A stretch of 64,000 nucleotides of DNA from Kosakonia quasisacchari. Lineage in GTDB: Bacteria; Pseudomonadota; Gammaproteobacteria; Enterobacterales; Enterobacteriaceae. The DNA lies in assembly GCF_004331415.1 (NCBI RefSeq), contig NZ_SJOP01000009.1, forward strand, positions 148,304 to 212,303. Reading direction: 5' to 3'. Within the stretch, counting starts at the first letter, position 1. Every line of letters begins with the position of its first letter. The translations under genes were made by a program, and so were the position numbers. This document shows, piece after piece, positions 1-9,854 of the stretch. A model generated the notes under the pieces. That model worked only from the letters and a program-made list of their open reading frames with translations, had not been told where the DNA came from and made no database searches.

Positions 1-398
1 ACGCCATCCAGCTACCACTCACCGAACGCACGCACGGGCTGAATATCGCCACCTTGCCGAGCACCACCATGGCGCGCGAGTTTGGTTTCGTGCTGGCGGT
101 GAAAGCCAGCGTCCCTGGCGAAATCCTGCAAACCCATTTCCCGGCACAGATGAAAGTCGCGCCGGTGACCAAAATCCGCGACCTGGTGCAGTTGCAACTG
201 CCGGGTATGAAGCTGCGCACCATGCCGGTCGCGCCGCCGCAAATTCCGTGGCATGCCGGTTACAACTATTTCGAACTGGAAAAGGGCGGCGAGCTGTGGA
301 ACGAAATGGAGAAATCGGGGGCTTTCGCGCTGCATCTGGCAGGTGAATTCCCGGGTCTTGATATGGAGTTTTGGGCCATCCGTAGCCCGACTGAATAA
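1..398 (+). CDS. tssK: T6SS baseplate protein TssK, C-terminal part (5' end outside window)
   Basis: The reading frame is open from base 3 to the stop at 396-398, giving about 131 residues of a C-terminus. TssK is the trimeric baseplate subunit that connects the TssEFG wedge to the TssL/TssM membrane complex in the cytoplasm. The visible part contains the conserved tail region with the motif HAGYNYFELEKGGELW and ends in an EFWAIR-type terminus, both typical of TssK. A family member has about 440-450 residues, so roughly two thirds of the gene lies upstream. The next gene, tssL, starts 17 bases later, so this is the front of a T6SS operon; tssJ was not seen and may lie further upstream. Confidence 0.88.
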   Translation, partial: AIQLPLTERTHGLNIATLPSTTMAREFGFVLAVKASVPGEILQTHFPAQMKVAPVTKIRDLVQLQLPGMKLRTMPVAPPQIPWHAGYNYFELEKGGELWNEMEKSGAFALHLAGEFPGLDMEFWAIRSPTE

Positions 399-415
399 TA
401 CAGCGAGCGCACAAT

Positions 416-1654
416 ATGCAGGAACAACAAGCCTCCGGCAGCGATGCCGCTCTGGCAGGAGCAAGTGGCAACAATCCTCTGGTCGCGGCCGCCAACCCGC
501 TACTTAACGCGATACCGCAGATCCGTTATTCCGTTTCTCACGATGATCAAAGCGGTCTGCGCCAGCATCTGATTGATGAAATTCGTCGTTTTGAAGTGCG
601 CTGCCAGCAATCCGGGTTGGCCTACGAAGTGATCGTCGGCGCCCGGTACTGTTTATGTACCGCCCTTGATGAAGCGGCGGCACTCACCCCGTGGGGAAGC
701 CGTGGCGTCTGGTCCGGTAGCGGTCTGCTGGTGACGTTTCACAACGAAACCTGGGGCGGGGAGAAATTCTTCCAGCTTCTGGCGCGCTTATCGCAAAACC
801 CGCGCGAGCATATCGCGCTGCTGGAGCTGATCAACTTCTGCCTGTTACTCGGTTTCGAAGGACGTTACCGGGTGATGGACAACGGCCGCACGCAGTTGGA
901 AACCATCAAGCAGCGCTTGTGGCAGATGATTCGCGGTGTGCGCGGCAACTATCCGCCGCCGCTGTCGCCACATCCGGAAGATCAACCGGTCATGCGCAAA
1001 CTGTGGCGTCCGGTTATTCCGCTGTGGGCATGTGTCGGGCTGGCGGGTTTTCTCGCGTGTCTGTTCTATATCGTCCTCAACTGGCGTCTGGGTGACAGCA
1101 CCAACCCGGTGCTGGCGAAAATTTACCAGACGCAGTTGCCGGAAGCCTCCATTGAGCAACCGGTACAAAACGTGCAGCCGGTGCTTAACCTGCGCGCGTT
1201 TCTGCGCCCGGAAATTCAGGCAGGCCTGGTGGCGGTGCGCGATGAAGCCGATCGCAGCGTGGTAACGCTCAAAGGCGATGGCCTGTTTGCCTCGGGATCG
1301 ACAGTGGCACGCGAAAGCTATGAACCGGTTATCGACCGCGTGGCGCAGGCGATGAATAACGTGAGCGGCAAAATTCTGGTGGTGGGCTTTAGTGACAACG
1401 TGCCGATCCGCAGTGCGCGTTTTGCCTCGAACTACGAGTTGTCGCTTGAGCGCGCGCGTTCTGTGCAGTCTCTACTGCAAAAACACCTGTCGCAACCGGC
1501 GCGTGTCAAAGCAGAAGGGCGAGGAGAGATGAACCCGATAGCGCCGAATAATTCGGCTGAAAACCGCGCCCGTAACCGCCGCGTTGAAATTACTTTGCTG
1601 GTGTCGCCGGGAAATACGGCTGCCGAGCTGAACGGATTGCCGCAAGGAAACTAA
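416..1654 (+). CDS. tssL: T6SS membrane-complex protein TssL (DotU/IcmH) with OmpA-like domain
   Basis: 412 residues. The N-terminal cytoplasmic DotU domain (about residues 30-190) has the motifs YCLCTALDEAA and GVWSGSGLLVTFHNE. One membrane span follows near 198-222 (LWACVGLAGFLACLFYIVL), and a periplasmic OmpA/MotB-like peptidoglycan-binding domain near 285-400 carries ELSLERARSVQSLL and ENRARNRRVEI. Together these define an 'evolved' TssL that carries its own cell-wall anchor, with no need for a separate TagL/TagN. It forms the trans-envelope complex with TssJ and TssM. The ATG at 416 is the first start after the tssK stop. tssM begins 3 bases after the stop. Confidence 0.95.
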   Translation: MQEQQASGSDAALAGASGNNPLVAAANPLLNAIPQIRYSVSHDDQSGLRQHLIDEIRRFEVRCQQSGLAYEVIVGARYCLCTALDEAAALTPWGSRGVWSGSGLLVTFHNETWGGEKFFQLLARLSQNPREHIALLELINFCLLLGFEGRYRVMDNGRTQLETIKQRLWQMIRGVRGNYPPPLSPHPEDQPVMRKLWRPVIPLWACVGLAGFLACLFYIVLNWRLGDSTNPVLAKIYQTQLPEASIEQPVQNVQPVLNLRAFLRPEIQAGLVAVRDEADRSVVTLKGDGLFASGSTVARESYEPVIDRVAQAMNNVSGKILVVGFSDNVPIRSARFASNYELSLERARSVQSLLQKHLSQPARVKAEGRGEMNPIAPNNSAENRARNRRVEITLLVSPGNTAAELNGLPQGN

Positions 1655-1657
1655 AGG

Positions 1658-4600
1658 ATGAATATGTTGCTTTCATTGCTGACCAACCGCATTTTGTGGG
1701 GTTTCCTTGGCGTAACGGGGCTGGCCGCAGTTATCTGGATGATTGGCCCGCTGCTCTCCGTCGTGGATTCCCGCCCGCTTGAGTCTGAGCAAAACCGCAT
1801 GATCACCATTGCGGTGATGTACCTGATTTGGGTTCACAGCCACATTGTGCCGCGTCTTTACAACGCCTGGCTCAACCGCAAGCTGATGGACAACCTGAAA
1901 AGCGAAGAAGCGAAAGATCCGGTTGAGCGCAAACGTCTCAATAATGAAGATCAGGTGCTGAACGAGCGTTTCGAAGAAGCCGCGCAGGTACTGAAAAAAG
2001 CGCACTTCAACCAGCCTGGTCAACGCGGACAGTGGGCGCAGCGCTTCAGCACCCAGTATCTGTATCAACTGCCGTGGTATGTGATTATCGGTGCGCCGGG
2101 TTCCGGTAAAACCACGGCGCTGGTGAACTCCGGCCTGCAATTCCCGCTGGCCGATCGCTTCGGTAAAACTGCGCTGCGCGGAATTGGTGGTACGCGTAAC
2201 TGCGACTGGTGGTTTACCAACGAAGCGGTGCTGCTTGATACCGCCGGGCGCTACACCACGCAGGAGAGTGAACAAGTTCAGGATGCGAGCGAATGGCTGA
2301 AATTTCTTGGCCTGTTGCAAAAGTATCGCCGCCGTCAGCCGATCAACGGCGTGATTGTGACGATCAGCATTGCCGATCTGCTCACTCAATCAGCAGAAGC
2401 GTCGCGCGAACAGGCGCTCAACCTGCGCCAGCGCTTGACCGAGTTGCATGAACAGCTGGGGATCCGTTTCCCGGTGTATGTGCTGGTCACTAAAGCGGAC
2501 TTGTTGAAAGGTTTTCGCGCGTACTTTGCCGGGTTTGATAAAGCGCAGCGCGATCAAATCTGGGGTTTCACCTTCCCGTGGGAAAAAGCCAAACTGGCGG
2601 ATTTCGACCTGCAGGGCAGTTTTCTTCAGGAATTCGCACTGCTGCAACAGCGCCTGGACGCGGCACTGCCGGATACGCTGCTACGTGAAAGCGATGCGCA
2701 AGCCCGCGCGGAATGTTTCCTGTTTCCGCAGGAGTTCGCTGCGCTGCGCCCGCTGCTGGCAGACTATCTGAACACCATTTTTGCCCGCTCCAACTTTGAA
2801 ACCGAGTTTTCTCCGCGCGGGATCTATTTCGCCAGCGGTACGCAGGAAGGTCTGCCGTTTGACCGCGTCATGGGCGAGCTGAACCGCGCGTTGTCGCTGC
2901 CACAGGGCAAATCAGGCGATAACTGGGATTCGGTCAGCAAAGACGAACCGGTGCCGGGCGGGAAAGGGCAGAGCTTCTTTATCAAGCATCTGCTGCAAAA
3001 CGTTATCTTCCAGGAAGCCGGTATCGCCGGGCAAAACCGCTGGTGGGAACTGCGCAGCCGGGCGGTGATTTGGTCCGGTTATGCGGCGCTGCTGGCGCTG
3101 CTGATTATTATCAGCGCCTTGTGGTTTACCAGCTACGGCAACAACCGTGATTATCTGGATGAAGTGCAGGCCAAAGTGCCCGCGCTGGAAAGCCAGATCA
3201 AAGCGCTGCGTAACCGCCAACAGGGCGATCTCTTTGCCTTGCTGCCGCTGCTCAATGGCCTCTCTGCGCTGCCGGAAAGCGAGAAGTTTGACGTCAATAA
3301 CCCGCCGATCACCCGCCGTATGGGGCTGTATCGCGGTAACGATGTGGCAGACGCCTCGCAAACGCTGTATCAGAAAGCGCTGCAACAGATGCTGCTGCCG
3401 GAAGTGGCGATGCGCATCACCACCTGGTTGCGTAACGACAATGGCAGCGATGTTGAATACAGCTATGAGGCGCTGAAAGCCTATCAAATGCTGTATCAGC
3501 CGAAGCATTACGACGGTAAGTTCCTGCACGCGTGGGTGATGCTCAATCTGCAACGTAACCTGCCGCAGAACGTCACCAAAGCGCAGTTAAGCCAGCTTGA
3601 GTGGCACTTGACGCAACTGCTGGAGCCGCAAATTCAGTCGTCGCCGTATGCCAAAGACGAGGCACTGATCAGCCGTGAACAGGTGTTAATCAACCAGCAA
3701 CCGCTCTCTACCCGCGTTTACGGGCGGCTGAAACGCCTGCTGGAGCGCGATGAAAACCTGAAATCGGTGTCGCTGGCAACGCTGGGCGGCCCGCAGAGCG
3801 AACTGGTCTTTTCACGTAAAAGCGGCAAACCGGTCGGTGAAGGACTGCCGGGTTTGTATACCCCGGAGGGTTACTGGAACAGTTTCAACGCTCAAATCGC
3901 GCCGGTCACCGCCTCGCTGCATGAAGATGATGTCTGGGTGCTCGGTTCCACCACGCAAGCGGAAGACAAACAACAAACCGATAACGCGGTACGTCAGTTG
4001 TATGCGCGTGATTTTATCGCCATCTGGGATAACTTCCTGAGCGACATCCAGCTCAACAACAGCGCGGATCTGAACCAGCGCATCAACACTGCGCGGCTCC
4101 TTTCCGGCAATAACTCGCCGCTGCGTCGCCTGGTTATCAACCTCAGCCAGCAGTTGAAACTCAGCCGCGATGAAGTGAGCGATGGCAAAGAGAAAGCGCC
4201 GGAGAGCAGCAACCGTGGCACGCAGATGCTTGAAACGCTGTTCAGCAACCATGACGGCGCGTCAGCCACGGCAAACGCCGCCGCCAGCCAGACGCCGGAA
4301 CAGCGTGTCACCGAACACTTCGCGCCGATCATTGAACTGGCACAGCCGCTGGAGAAGGGTGGCAAAACCATTGTGTTTGATGATTTTCTCAAACAAGTGG
4401 ATGAGCTTTATCGTTACCTGACCGCCGTGCAGGATGCCGCCAACAGCGGGATGCCACCGCCGGGCGGTGAAGCGATTAGCCGTTTGCAGGCCAGCGCCGG
4501 ACGTTTACCGGGCGGGCTGCAAACCATGTTCAGCAATATGGCGGTCGGGGCGAGCAGTGATACCCAGCGTCGGGATATGGAAAATGTGCGCAAGCGCATC

Positions 4601-5269
4601 AGCGTTGAGGTTGGCAGCTTTTGCCGCCAGGCCATCGCCGGACGTTACCCGTTAGTCCGTTCCGCCAGCACCGAAGTTACCCCGGACGATCTGGCGCGCA
4701 TGTTTGCCCCCGGCACCGGTCTGATGGATGTCTTTTTTCGTGACAATCTGACCAACAAAGTGGATACCACCCAGGCAACCTGGCGCTTTATGCCGGGTAT
4801 CGATGGTAAAACTTTGCCGGGCAGTGAAGGCGTGCTGGTGCCGTTTCAGCAAGCGCAATCAATTCGTGATGCGTTCTTTGCCAACGGCAGCGCAACACCG
4901 TCGTTTCGCACCACGGTGCGGACGGTGCGCATGGATAACACCATCCTGAATATGACGCTGGATGTAGACGGGCAAATCCTTCGCTACAGCCACGGTCCGC
5001 AGGCGGTGCAAATCGTCAACTGGCCGGGTTCAGGCGGCACCAACCAGGTGCGGATGCAATTAGGGCTGGTCAATGGCACGACAGCAACGCTTGTGACCAA
5101 CGGCGCCTGGGCGCTGAACCGCTTTTTCGATAAAGCGCGTGTCAGCCCCGGCAGTAGCAGCCTGAGCCGCCAGGCGACATTCACGGTTGACGGACATCAG
5201 GTGACGCTGGAATTCGCGCCGAACAGCATCCGCAACCCGTTCCAGCTTCCACGTTTCGCATGTCCTTGA
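1658..5269 (+). CDS. tssM: T6SS membrane-complex protein TssM (IcmF family)
   Basis: 1203 residues, normal full length. Two N-terminal membrane spans lie at about residues 10-36 and 48-65. A cytoplasmic NTPase-like domain has an intact Walker A, GAPGSGKT, at 145-152. A third span near 467-487 precedes a large periplasmic region that contacts TssJ and the outer membrane; the C-terminal part is the IcmF/VasK beta-rich domain. The intact Walker A suggests an ATP-binding TssM, which not all family members are. It is tightly coupled to tssL (3-base gap) and followed by tagF after 18 bases. No frameshift was seen. Confidence 0.95.
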   Translation: MNMLLSLLTNRILWGFLGVTGLAAVIWMIGPLLSVVDSRPLESEQNRMITIAVMYLIWVHSHIVPRLYNAWLNRKLMDNLKSEEAKDPVERKRLNNEDQVLNERFEEAAQVLKKAHFNQPGQRGQWAQRFSTQYLYQLPWYVIIGAPGSGKTTALVNSGLQFPLADRFGKTALRGIGGTRNCDWWFTNEAVLLDTAGRYTTQESEQVQDASEWLKFLGLLQKYRRRQPINGVIVTISIADLLTQSAEASREQALNLRQRLTELHEQLGIRFPVYVLVTKADLLKGFRAYFAGFDKAQRDQIWGFTFPWEKAKLADFDLQGSFLQEFALLQQRLDAALPDTLLRESDAQARAECFLFPQEFAALRPLLADYLNTIFARSNFETEFSPRGIYFASGTQEGLPFDRVMGELNRALSLPQGKSGDNWDSVSKDEPVPGGKGQSFFIKHLLQNVIFQEAGIAGQNRWWELRSRAVIWSGYAALLALLIIISALWFTSYGNNRDYLDEVQAKVPALESQIKALRNRQQGDLFALLPLLNGLSALPESEKFDVNNPPITRRMGLYRGNDVADASQTLYQKALQQMLLPEVAMRITTWLRNDNGSDVEYSYEALKAYQMLYQPKHYDGKFLHAWVMLNLQRNLPQNVTKAQLSQLEWHLTQLLEPQIQSSPYAKDEALISREQVLINQQPLSTRVYGRLKRLLERDENLKSVSLATLGGPQSELVFSRKSGKPVGEGLPGLYTPEGYWNSFNAQIAPVTASLHEDDVWVLGSTTQAEDKQQTDNAVRQLYARDFIAIWDNFLSDIQLNNSADLNQRINTARLLSGNNSPLRRLVINLSQQLKLSRDEVSDGKEKAPESSNRGTQMLETLFSNHDGASATANAAASQTPEQRVTEHFAPIIELAQPLEKGGKTIVFDDFLKQVDELYRYLTAVQDAANSGMPPPGGEAISRLQASAGRLPGGLQTMFSNMAVGASSDTQRRDMENVRKRISVEVGSFCRQAIAGRYPLVRSASTEVTPDDLARMFAPGTGLMDVFFRDNLTNKVDTTQATWRFMPGIDGKTLPGSEGVLVPFQQAQSIRDAFFANGSATPSFRTTVRTVRMDNTILNMTLDVDGQILRYSHGPQAVQIVNWPGSGGTNQVRMQLGLVNGTTATLVTNGAWALNRFFDKARVSPGSSSLSRQATFTVDGHQVTLEFAPNSIRNPFQLPRFACP

Positions 5270-5287
5270 ACTGCAAAGGAACGCCTA

Positions 5288-5998
5288 ATGACTACGACTT
5301 CTGCAATTAGCTGGTATGGAAAACTGCCCAGTGCGGGCGATTTTTTACAACGCCGTTTTCCTGATGCGCTTCAGCGTCAGTGGTCCCACTGGTTTCAGGT
5401 GGGGTTGATGAACTGGCAGAAAGAAGAACAGCGCGCAAGCGACCGGCAGTTCAGCAATGCGCCAATCTGGAATTTTGTTGTTCCGCCGATGCTCGGCGGG
5501 CAGCAGGTGCAAATGGGCTGCCTGCTGCCCGGTCGCGACAGCGTGGGTCGCCAGTATCCGCTGTGTGCGTTGATGGCGATTAATCCGCTGGAGTGGTCGC
5601 CACGCCATTTAGCGAAGGCGGGCGACTGGTATGAACAACTCGGGCGCACCATGCTGCATGCCGTGCGCAATGGTTTTTCGCCCGAACAGCTCGACCAGGC
5701 GCTGCTCTCCATTCCACCTGTGCAACTGGTGGAGCCGGAAACGCGCTCGGAAATTCTGGATGTGATTGGTTATGAAGGCGACGGCGAATCAACCATCGGC
5801 TGGCGACAGGCCGCTGAATGTTTTGATCCGCTGCGCCAGATAAGTTTCTGGTGGACCAACCGCAGCGATGGCTACCCGCTCTACACGCATGTGCACAGCG
5901 GCAACTTTACCGGCCAGTTATTCACGCTGTTGTTTGAGCCAGCGGGTGGCGCAAGACCCGGTCGCCACGGCCTCTACCCACCGATGTTTGAAGAATAA
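5288..5998 (+). CDS. tagF: T6SS post-translational regulator TagF/ImpM
   Basis: 236 residues. The N-terminus reads SWYGKLPSAGDFLQRRFP, the signature of the TagF/ImpM (DUF2094) family, and the downstream NFVVPPMLGG region also fits. In Pseudomonas and Agrobacterium, TagF represses T6SS assembly after translation, partly by acting on the Fha protein; here tagH, a kinase and a phosphatase occur in the same locus, so that circuit is likely. An AAAGGAACGCCT sequence precedes the ATG at 5288. It lies 18 bases after tssM and 11 bases before tssA, so it is probably cotranscribed. Confidence 0.9.
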   Translation: MTTTSAISWYGKLPSAGDFLQRRFPDALQRQWSHWFQVGLMNWQKEEQRASDRQFSNAPIWNFVVPPMLGGQQVQMGCLLPGRDSVGRQYPLCALMAINPLEWSPRHLAKAGDWYEQLGRTMLHAVRNGFSPEQLDQALLSIPPVQLVEPETRSEILDVIGYEGDGESTIGWRQAAECFDPLRQISFWWTNRSDGYPLYTHVHSGNFTGQLFTLLFEPAGGARPGRHGLYPPMFEE

Positions 5999-6009
5999 GC
6001 AGGTTGCGG

Positions 6010-7023
6010 ATGACTATAGAATCGTTACTCGCTCCGGTCAGCCCGGAGCAACCGTGTGGTGAGAACCTGGAGTACGACGCCGATTTCCAGGCAATGGAGC
6101 AGGCGAGCCTCGGTAAAGCCGAGCAGCAGTTTGGCAGCACCATCATTCCCGCTGAACCGGCAGACTGGACGCGGGTGGAAAAACTGGCAACCGGGCTTCT
6201 GGCACGCACCAAAGATATCCGCGTGATGATGGCATTAACCCACGCATGGACTAGACGCCGTGGGCTGGAAGGCTATGCTGATGGTTTAATGCTGCTAGGC
6301 CAGGCGCTGGCGCTGTACTGGGATCAGCTCTGGCCTTCGCTGACCGACGGCGGCGAATTCGACCCGTTTTATCGCATTAATGCGCTGGCGGGGTTAAGCG
6401 ATAAATCTGCGCTGACCACCACGCTGCGTCAGGCGCCGCTGTTGCGCAGCAATGGCGATGAGCTGAACGTGCGCGACGCGCAGGCGTTGCTCGACGGCAG
6501 CAAAACTGAATGTGCAGGCTACCCCGGCGGTCGGGTGCGTCTGATTGATGAGCTTACGCGCGGCGGTCAGCCTGGCATTGAGGCTATCGGTCAAATCGAA
6601 GGGCGTCTGCAAACTATCCGTACATGGCTGCTGGAACAACTGGGCGAAAGCGGGGTGCCGGAAATGGAACAGTTACTCAAAACGGTTGGGTTAATCGCCG
6701 GTGTCAGCCGCGCGTCCCGTAGTGAAGAGCAACAAATATCAGAACCCACGGCGTCAACGGATAACGCGCCGCAACCAGTCGTCGCGGCACCGCTGGCGGC
6801 GCATACCGACTGGCGAACTGCGCAGGTGACCACGCGTGCCGATGCGCAACTGATGCTGGAAAAAGTGAAGCAATATTTCACTCAGCACGAGCCGAGCCAC
6901 CCCGCGCCGTTGATGATTGACCGCGTGCAGCGGCTAATCGAACTGGACTTTATGGAGATTATTCGCGATCTGGCGCCCGATGGCGTGAATCAACTACAAA
7001 ACATCTTTGGGCGTCAGGACTGA
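6010..7023 (+). CDS. tssA: T6SS baseplate/sheath-cap protein TssA (ImpA N-terminal domain)
   Basis: 337 residues from the ATG at 6010, chosen over an in-frame TTG at 6004 because an AGG sits 7 bases before it. The ImpA_N domain occupies about residues 5-130, with PEQPCGENLEYDADF and the family motif TRRRGLEGYADGLMLL. The C-terminus contains ERVxxLIELD-like and ELDFMEIIRDLAPDGV segments shared with short TssA forms that act at the baseplate and during sheath polymerisation. It follows tagF and precedes tssB by 74 bases; that gap may hold a promoter or processing site, but I could not identify one. Confidence 0.92.
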   Translation: MTIESLLAPVSPEQPCGENLEYDADFQAMEQASLGKAEQQFGSTIIPAEPADWTRVEKLATGLLARTKDIRVMMALTHAWTRRRGLEGYADGLMLLGQALALYWDQLWPSLTDGGEFDPFYRINALAGLSDKSALTTTLRQAPLLRSNGDELNVRDAQALLDGSKTECAGYPGGRVRLIDELTRGGQPGIEAIGQIEGRLQTIRTWLLEQLGESGVPEMEQLLKTVGLIAGVSRASRSEEQQISEPTASTDNAPQPVVAAPLAAHTDWRTAQVTTRADAQLMLEKVKQYFTQHEPSHPAPLMIDRVQRLIELDFMEIIRDLAPDGVNQLQNIFGRQD

Positions 7024-7097
7024 CGCGTACCGAGTTATGACGGCAGGCGTGTTGCCGGTCGTCAAACCTTCACCGCGCATATTCGATGGAGAACATC

Positions 7098-7622
7098 ATG
7101 GCAATAAGTAACAGTGGTCAGAAATTTATCGCCCGCAACCGTGCCCCCCGCGTACAGATTGAGTACGACGTGGAAGTGTACGGCGCGGAGCGCAAAATCC
7201 AGCTTCCGTTTGTGATGGGCGTAATGGCGGATCTGGTAGGGAAACCGGTGGAGAACTTACCCTCTATTGAGGATCGTAAATTCCTCGAAATCGACGTCGA
7301 CAACTTCGACGAACGCATGAAAGCGCTGAAACCGCGCGTGGCGTTCAACGTCGACAACACGCTGACCGGTGAAGGTCGTCTGAACGTCGATTTAACTTTC
7401 GACAGCATGGATGACTTCCTGCCGGACGCGGTGGCCCGCAAAGTCGAGCCGCTGAACAAGCTACTGGAAGCGCGCACTCAGCTCTCCAATCTGCTGACCT
7501 ATATGGACGGCAAAAACGGCGCGGAAGAACTGATTGCCAAAGTGTTGCAGGACCCAACCCTGCTGAAATCGCTCAGCCAGTTACCAAACGGTGAAGACAG
7601 TGCGCAAGGTAAAGAGGAGTAA
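7098..7622 (+). CDS. tssB: T6SS contractile sheath small subunit TssB (VipA)
   Basis: 174 residues starting with MAISNSGQKFIARNRAPRV, a near-invariant TssB start. A GGAGAA ribosome site lies 4 bases before the ATG at 7098; the in-frame ATG at 7086 has none and would add four residues, so it was rejected. TssB and TssC interlock to form the cytoplasmic contractile sheath. Conserved motifs PFVMGVMADLVG and RVAFNVDNTL are present. The gene is followed by tssC after 3 bases, so the two are translationally close as expected for sheath partners. Confidence 0.96.
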   Translation: MAISNSGQKFIARNRAPRVQIEYDVEVYGAERKIQLPFVMGVMADLVGKPVENLPSIEDRKFLEIDVDNFDERMKALKPRVAFNVDNTLTGEGRLNVDLTFDSMDDFLPDAVARKVEPLNKLLEARTQLSNLLTYMDGKNGAEELIAKVLQDPTLLKSLSQLPNGEDSAQGKEE

Positions 7623-7625
7623 ACC

Positions 7626-9128
7626 ATGAGCAACCCTTCTCAACAGCAAGAACTGCAGCAGGGCGCACAGGCCTTCAGCCAGGATGAATTCAGTGCGCTG
7701 CTCAGCAAAGAGTTCCGTCCGAAAACGGACCAGGCGCGCTCAGCGGTAGAAAGCGCGGTGAAAACGCTGGCGCAACAGGCGCTGGAAAACACCGTTACGT
7801 TCTCTAGCGACACCTACCGCACCATTCAAAACCTGATTGCCGGTATTGATGAAAAGCTGTCGCAGCAGATTAACCAGATCATCCACCACGAAGATTTCCA
7901 GAAACTGGAAAGCGCGTGGCGCGGTCTGAGCCATCTGGTGAACAACACCGAAACCGACGAGATGCTGAAAATCCGCTTTATGAGCATCTCCAAGCAGGAA
8001 CTGGGTCGTAACCTGAAACGCTACAAAGGCGTGGGCTGGGACCAGAGCCCGCTGTTCAAAAAAATCTACGAAGAAGAGTACGGTCAGTTCGGTGGTGAGC
8101 CGTTTGGCTGCCTGGTCGGTGACTACTACTTCGATCACAGCCCGCAGGATGTCGAACTGCTGGGTGAAATGGCGCGCATTGGCGCGGCGGCGCACTGCCC
8201 GTTCATTACCGGTACTGCGCCGAGCGTGATGCAGATGGAATCCTGGCAGGAGCTGGCGAACCCGCGCGATCTGACGAAAATCTTCCAGAATACCGAATAC
8301 GCCGCCTGGCGTTCACTGCGTGAATCTGAAGATGCCCGTTACCTTGGGCTGGTGATGCCGCGCTTCCTGTCGCGTCTGCCGTACGGTATTCGCACCAACC
8401 CGGTTGACAGCTTCGATTTCGAAGAAGAGACCGACGGCGCGAACCACAACAATTATTCGTGGGCGAACGCCGCGTATGCGATGGCAACGAACATTAACCG
8501 TTCGTTCAAAGAGTACGGCTGGTGTACGTCGATTCGCGGTGTGGAATCCGGTGGTGCAGTAGAGAATCTGCCGTGCCATACCTTTCCGAGCGATGACGGC
8601 GGCGTGGACATGAAGTGCCCGACCGAGATCGCCATCAGCGATCGTCGCGAAGCGGAACTGGCGAAAAACGGCTTTATGCCGCTTATCCACCGTAAAAACT
8701 CCGACTTCGCCGCGTTTATTGGTGCGCAGTCGCTGCAAAAACCGATGGAGTACCACGACGCCGATGCTACCGCTAACGCGCGTCTGGCGTCGCGTCTGCC
8801 GTATCTGTTCGCCTGCTGCCGCTTTGCGCACTACCTGAAGTGCATTGTGCGCGACAAAATCGGCTCCTTCCGCGAGCGTGACGAAATGGAACGCTGGCTG
8901 AACGACTGGGTGATGAACTACGTCGATGGCGACCCGGCGAACTCCTCGCAGGAAACCAAAGCGCGTAAACCGCTGGCGGCGGCAGAAGTGCAGGTGCAGG
9001 AAATCGAAGACAACCCGGGCTACTACGCGGCGAAATTCTTCCTGCGTCCGCACTACCAGCTGGAAGGTCTGACTGTTTCTCTGCGTCTGGTATCGAAACT
9101 GCCATCGCTGAAAACCAAAGAGGCGTAA
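7626..9128 (+). CDS. tssC: T6SS contractile sheath large subunit TssC (VipB)
   Basis: 500 residues, full length. The protein contains the TssC signatures WRGLSHLVNNTETDE, EEYGQFGGEPFG and PRFLSRLPYG, and the C-terminal AAKFFLRPHYQLEGLTVSLR. It is the main sheath component, assembled with TssB around the Hcp tube and recycled by ClpV. It follows tssB after 3 bases. Codon use and GC content are like its neighbours, so this is core machinery with no sign of recent exchange. Confidence 0.97.
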   Translation: MSNPSQQQELQQGAQAFSQDEFSALLSKEFRPKTDQARSAVESAVKTLAQQALENTVTFSSDTYRTIQNLIAGIDEKLSQQINQIIHHEDFQKLESAWRGLSHLVNNTETDEMLKIRFMSISKQELGRNLKRYKGVGWDQSPLFKKIYEEEYGQFGGEPFGCLVGDYYFDHSPQDVELLGEMARIGAAAHCPFITGTAPSVMQMESWQELANPRDLTKIFQNTEYAAWRSLRESEDARYLGLVMPRFLSRLPYGIRTNPVDSFDFEEETDGANHNNYSWANAAYAMATNINRSFKEYGWCTSIRGVESGGAVENLPCHTFPSDDGGVDMKCPTEIAISDRREAELAKNGFMPLIHRKNSDFAAFIGAQSLQKPMEYHDADATANARLASRLPYLFACCRFAHYLKCIVRDKIGSFRERDEMERWLNDWVMNYVDGDPANSSQETKARKPLAAAEVQVQEIEDNPGYYAAKFFLRPHYQLEGLTVSLRLVSKLPSLKTKEA

Positions 9129-9167
9129 GCCAGACGGGCCAACCTCGTTAACCACAAGGATGTGACG

Positions 9168-9605
9168 ATGCGACATCGCATTATGTTAGCCGGTCTGTTG
9201 TTCTGCTCAGCGTTGAGCTGGGCAGAACAGGATTACACGCCGCGTGCGCAGGCGTTACCGCAAGACGATACCGCCAATTTTTTGCGCGACCCGGCGTTGC
9301 TTACCAGCCAGGATGTGAATCTGCGCGGCGAACGCTTTTTCAACGCCTGGACATCAAAAAGCAACGAGCGCGAGCGCATTAAAGCCGATCTCTATTTATT
9401 AGGCGTATTGGATACCACGGAGGGGACGGTCTGGTGCAGTTATCGACGGCTCAAATCCATCACACTACATGAAATTGTGTATCGCTATTTTCGCGACTTG
9501 CCACCTGAAAGGCTGAAGCAAGAGCGCGCGTCGAGATTAATTATTGAAGCGATGACTCAGCATCACGGCGATTGCGAAAAGAGCCAACCATCGCGGAATA
9601 AATAA
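9168..9605 (+). CDS. Rap1a/Tai-family T6SS immunity protein (periplasmic), no partner toxin seen
   Basis: 145 residues from the ATG at 9168, with AAGGA 7 bases upstream; the GTG at 9162 is less likely. Residues 1-18 form a signal peptide ending in LSWA. The mature part has the Rap1a/Tai pattern: a helical LYLLGVLDTTEG segment, VWCSYRRLK, and a C-terminal half ending in a cysteine (HHGDC), with the two cysteines probably disulfide-bonded. Family members neutralise Tae4-type and other peptidoglycan amidases in the periplasm. No amidase gene is adjacent: hcp is 249 bases downstream and nothing coding was seen between. The family assignment is from remembered pattern and is moderate. Confidence 0.65.
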   Translation: MRHRIMLAGLLFCSALSWAEQDYTPRAQALPQDDTANFLRDPALLTSQDVNLRGERFFNAWTSKSNERERIKADLYLLGVLDTTEGTVWCSYRRLKSITLHEIVYRYFRDLPPERLKQERASRLIIEAMTQHHGDCEKSQPSRNK

Positions 9606-9854
9606 CGCGAGCGAATTATCTGAATGCTAATAGTGATATTTCCGTAACGCAACGTCGTTATATTGGCGTCAGTATGTCATGAATTCTTTCTCTCAACTGA
9701 GGGAATGAGTGTTTCTGAACAGATGCATAATCTTTTCAGAATCAAACGAGGCAGAGGTAAAATATGGACGGTTTTATTCGGCCCCATGCTTACCCGTTTG
9801 CCATATAAGCGCTTTTTCGAAAGCAATATTTATCATTAACGAAGAGTAAATATT

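Noticed and set aside
1673..2389. Long open frames antisense to tssM and other core genes
   Set aside because: They are shadows of GC-rich coding sequence: no ribosome sites, no recognisable domains, and the sense frames are full-length T6SS proteins.
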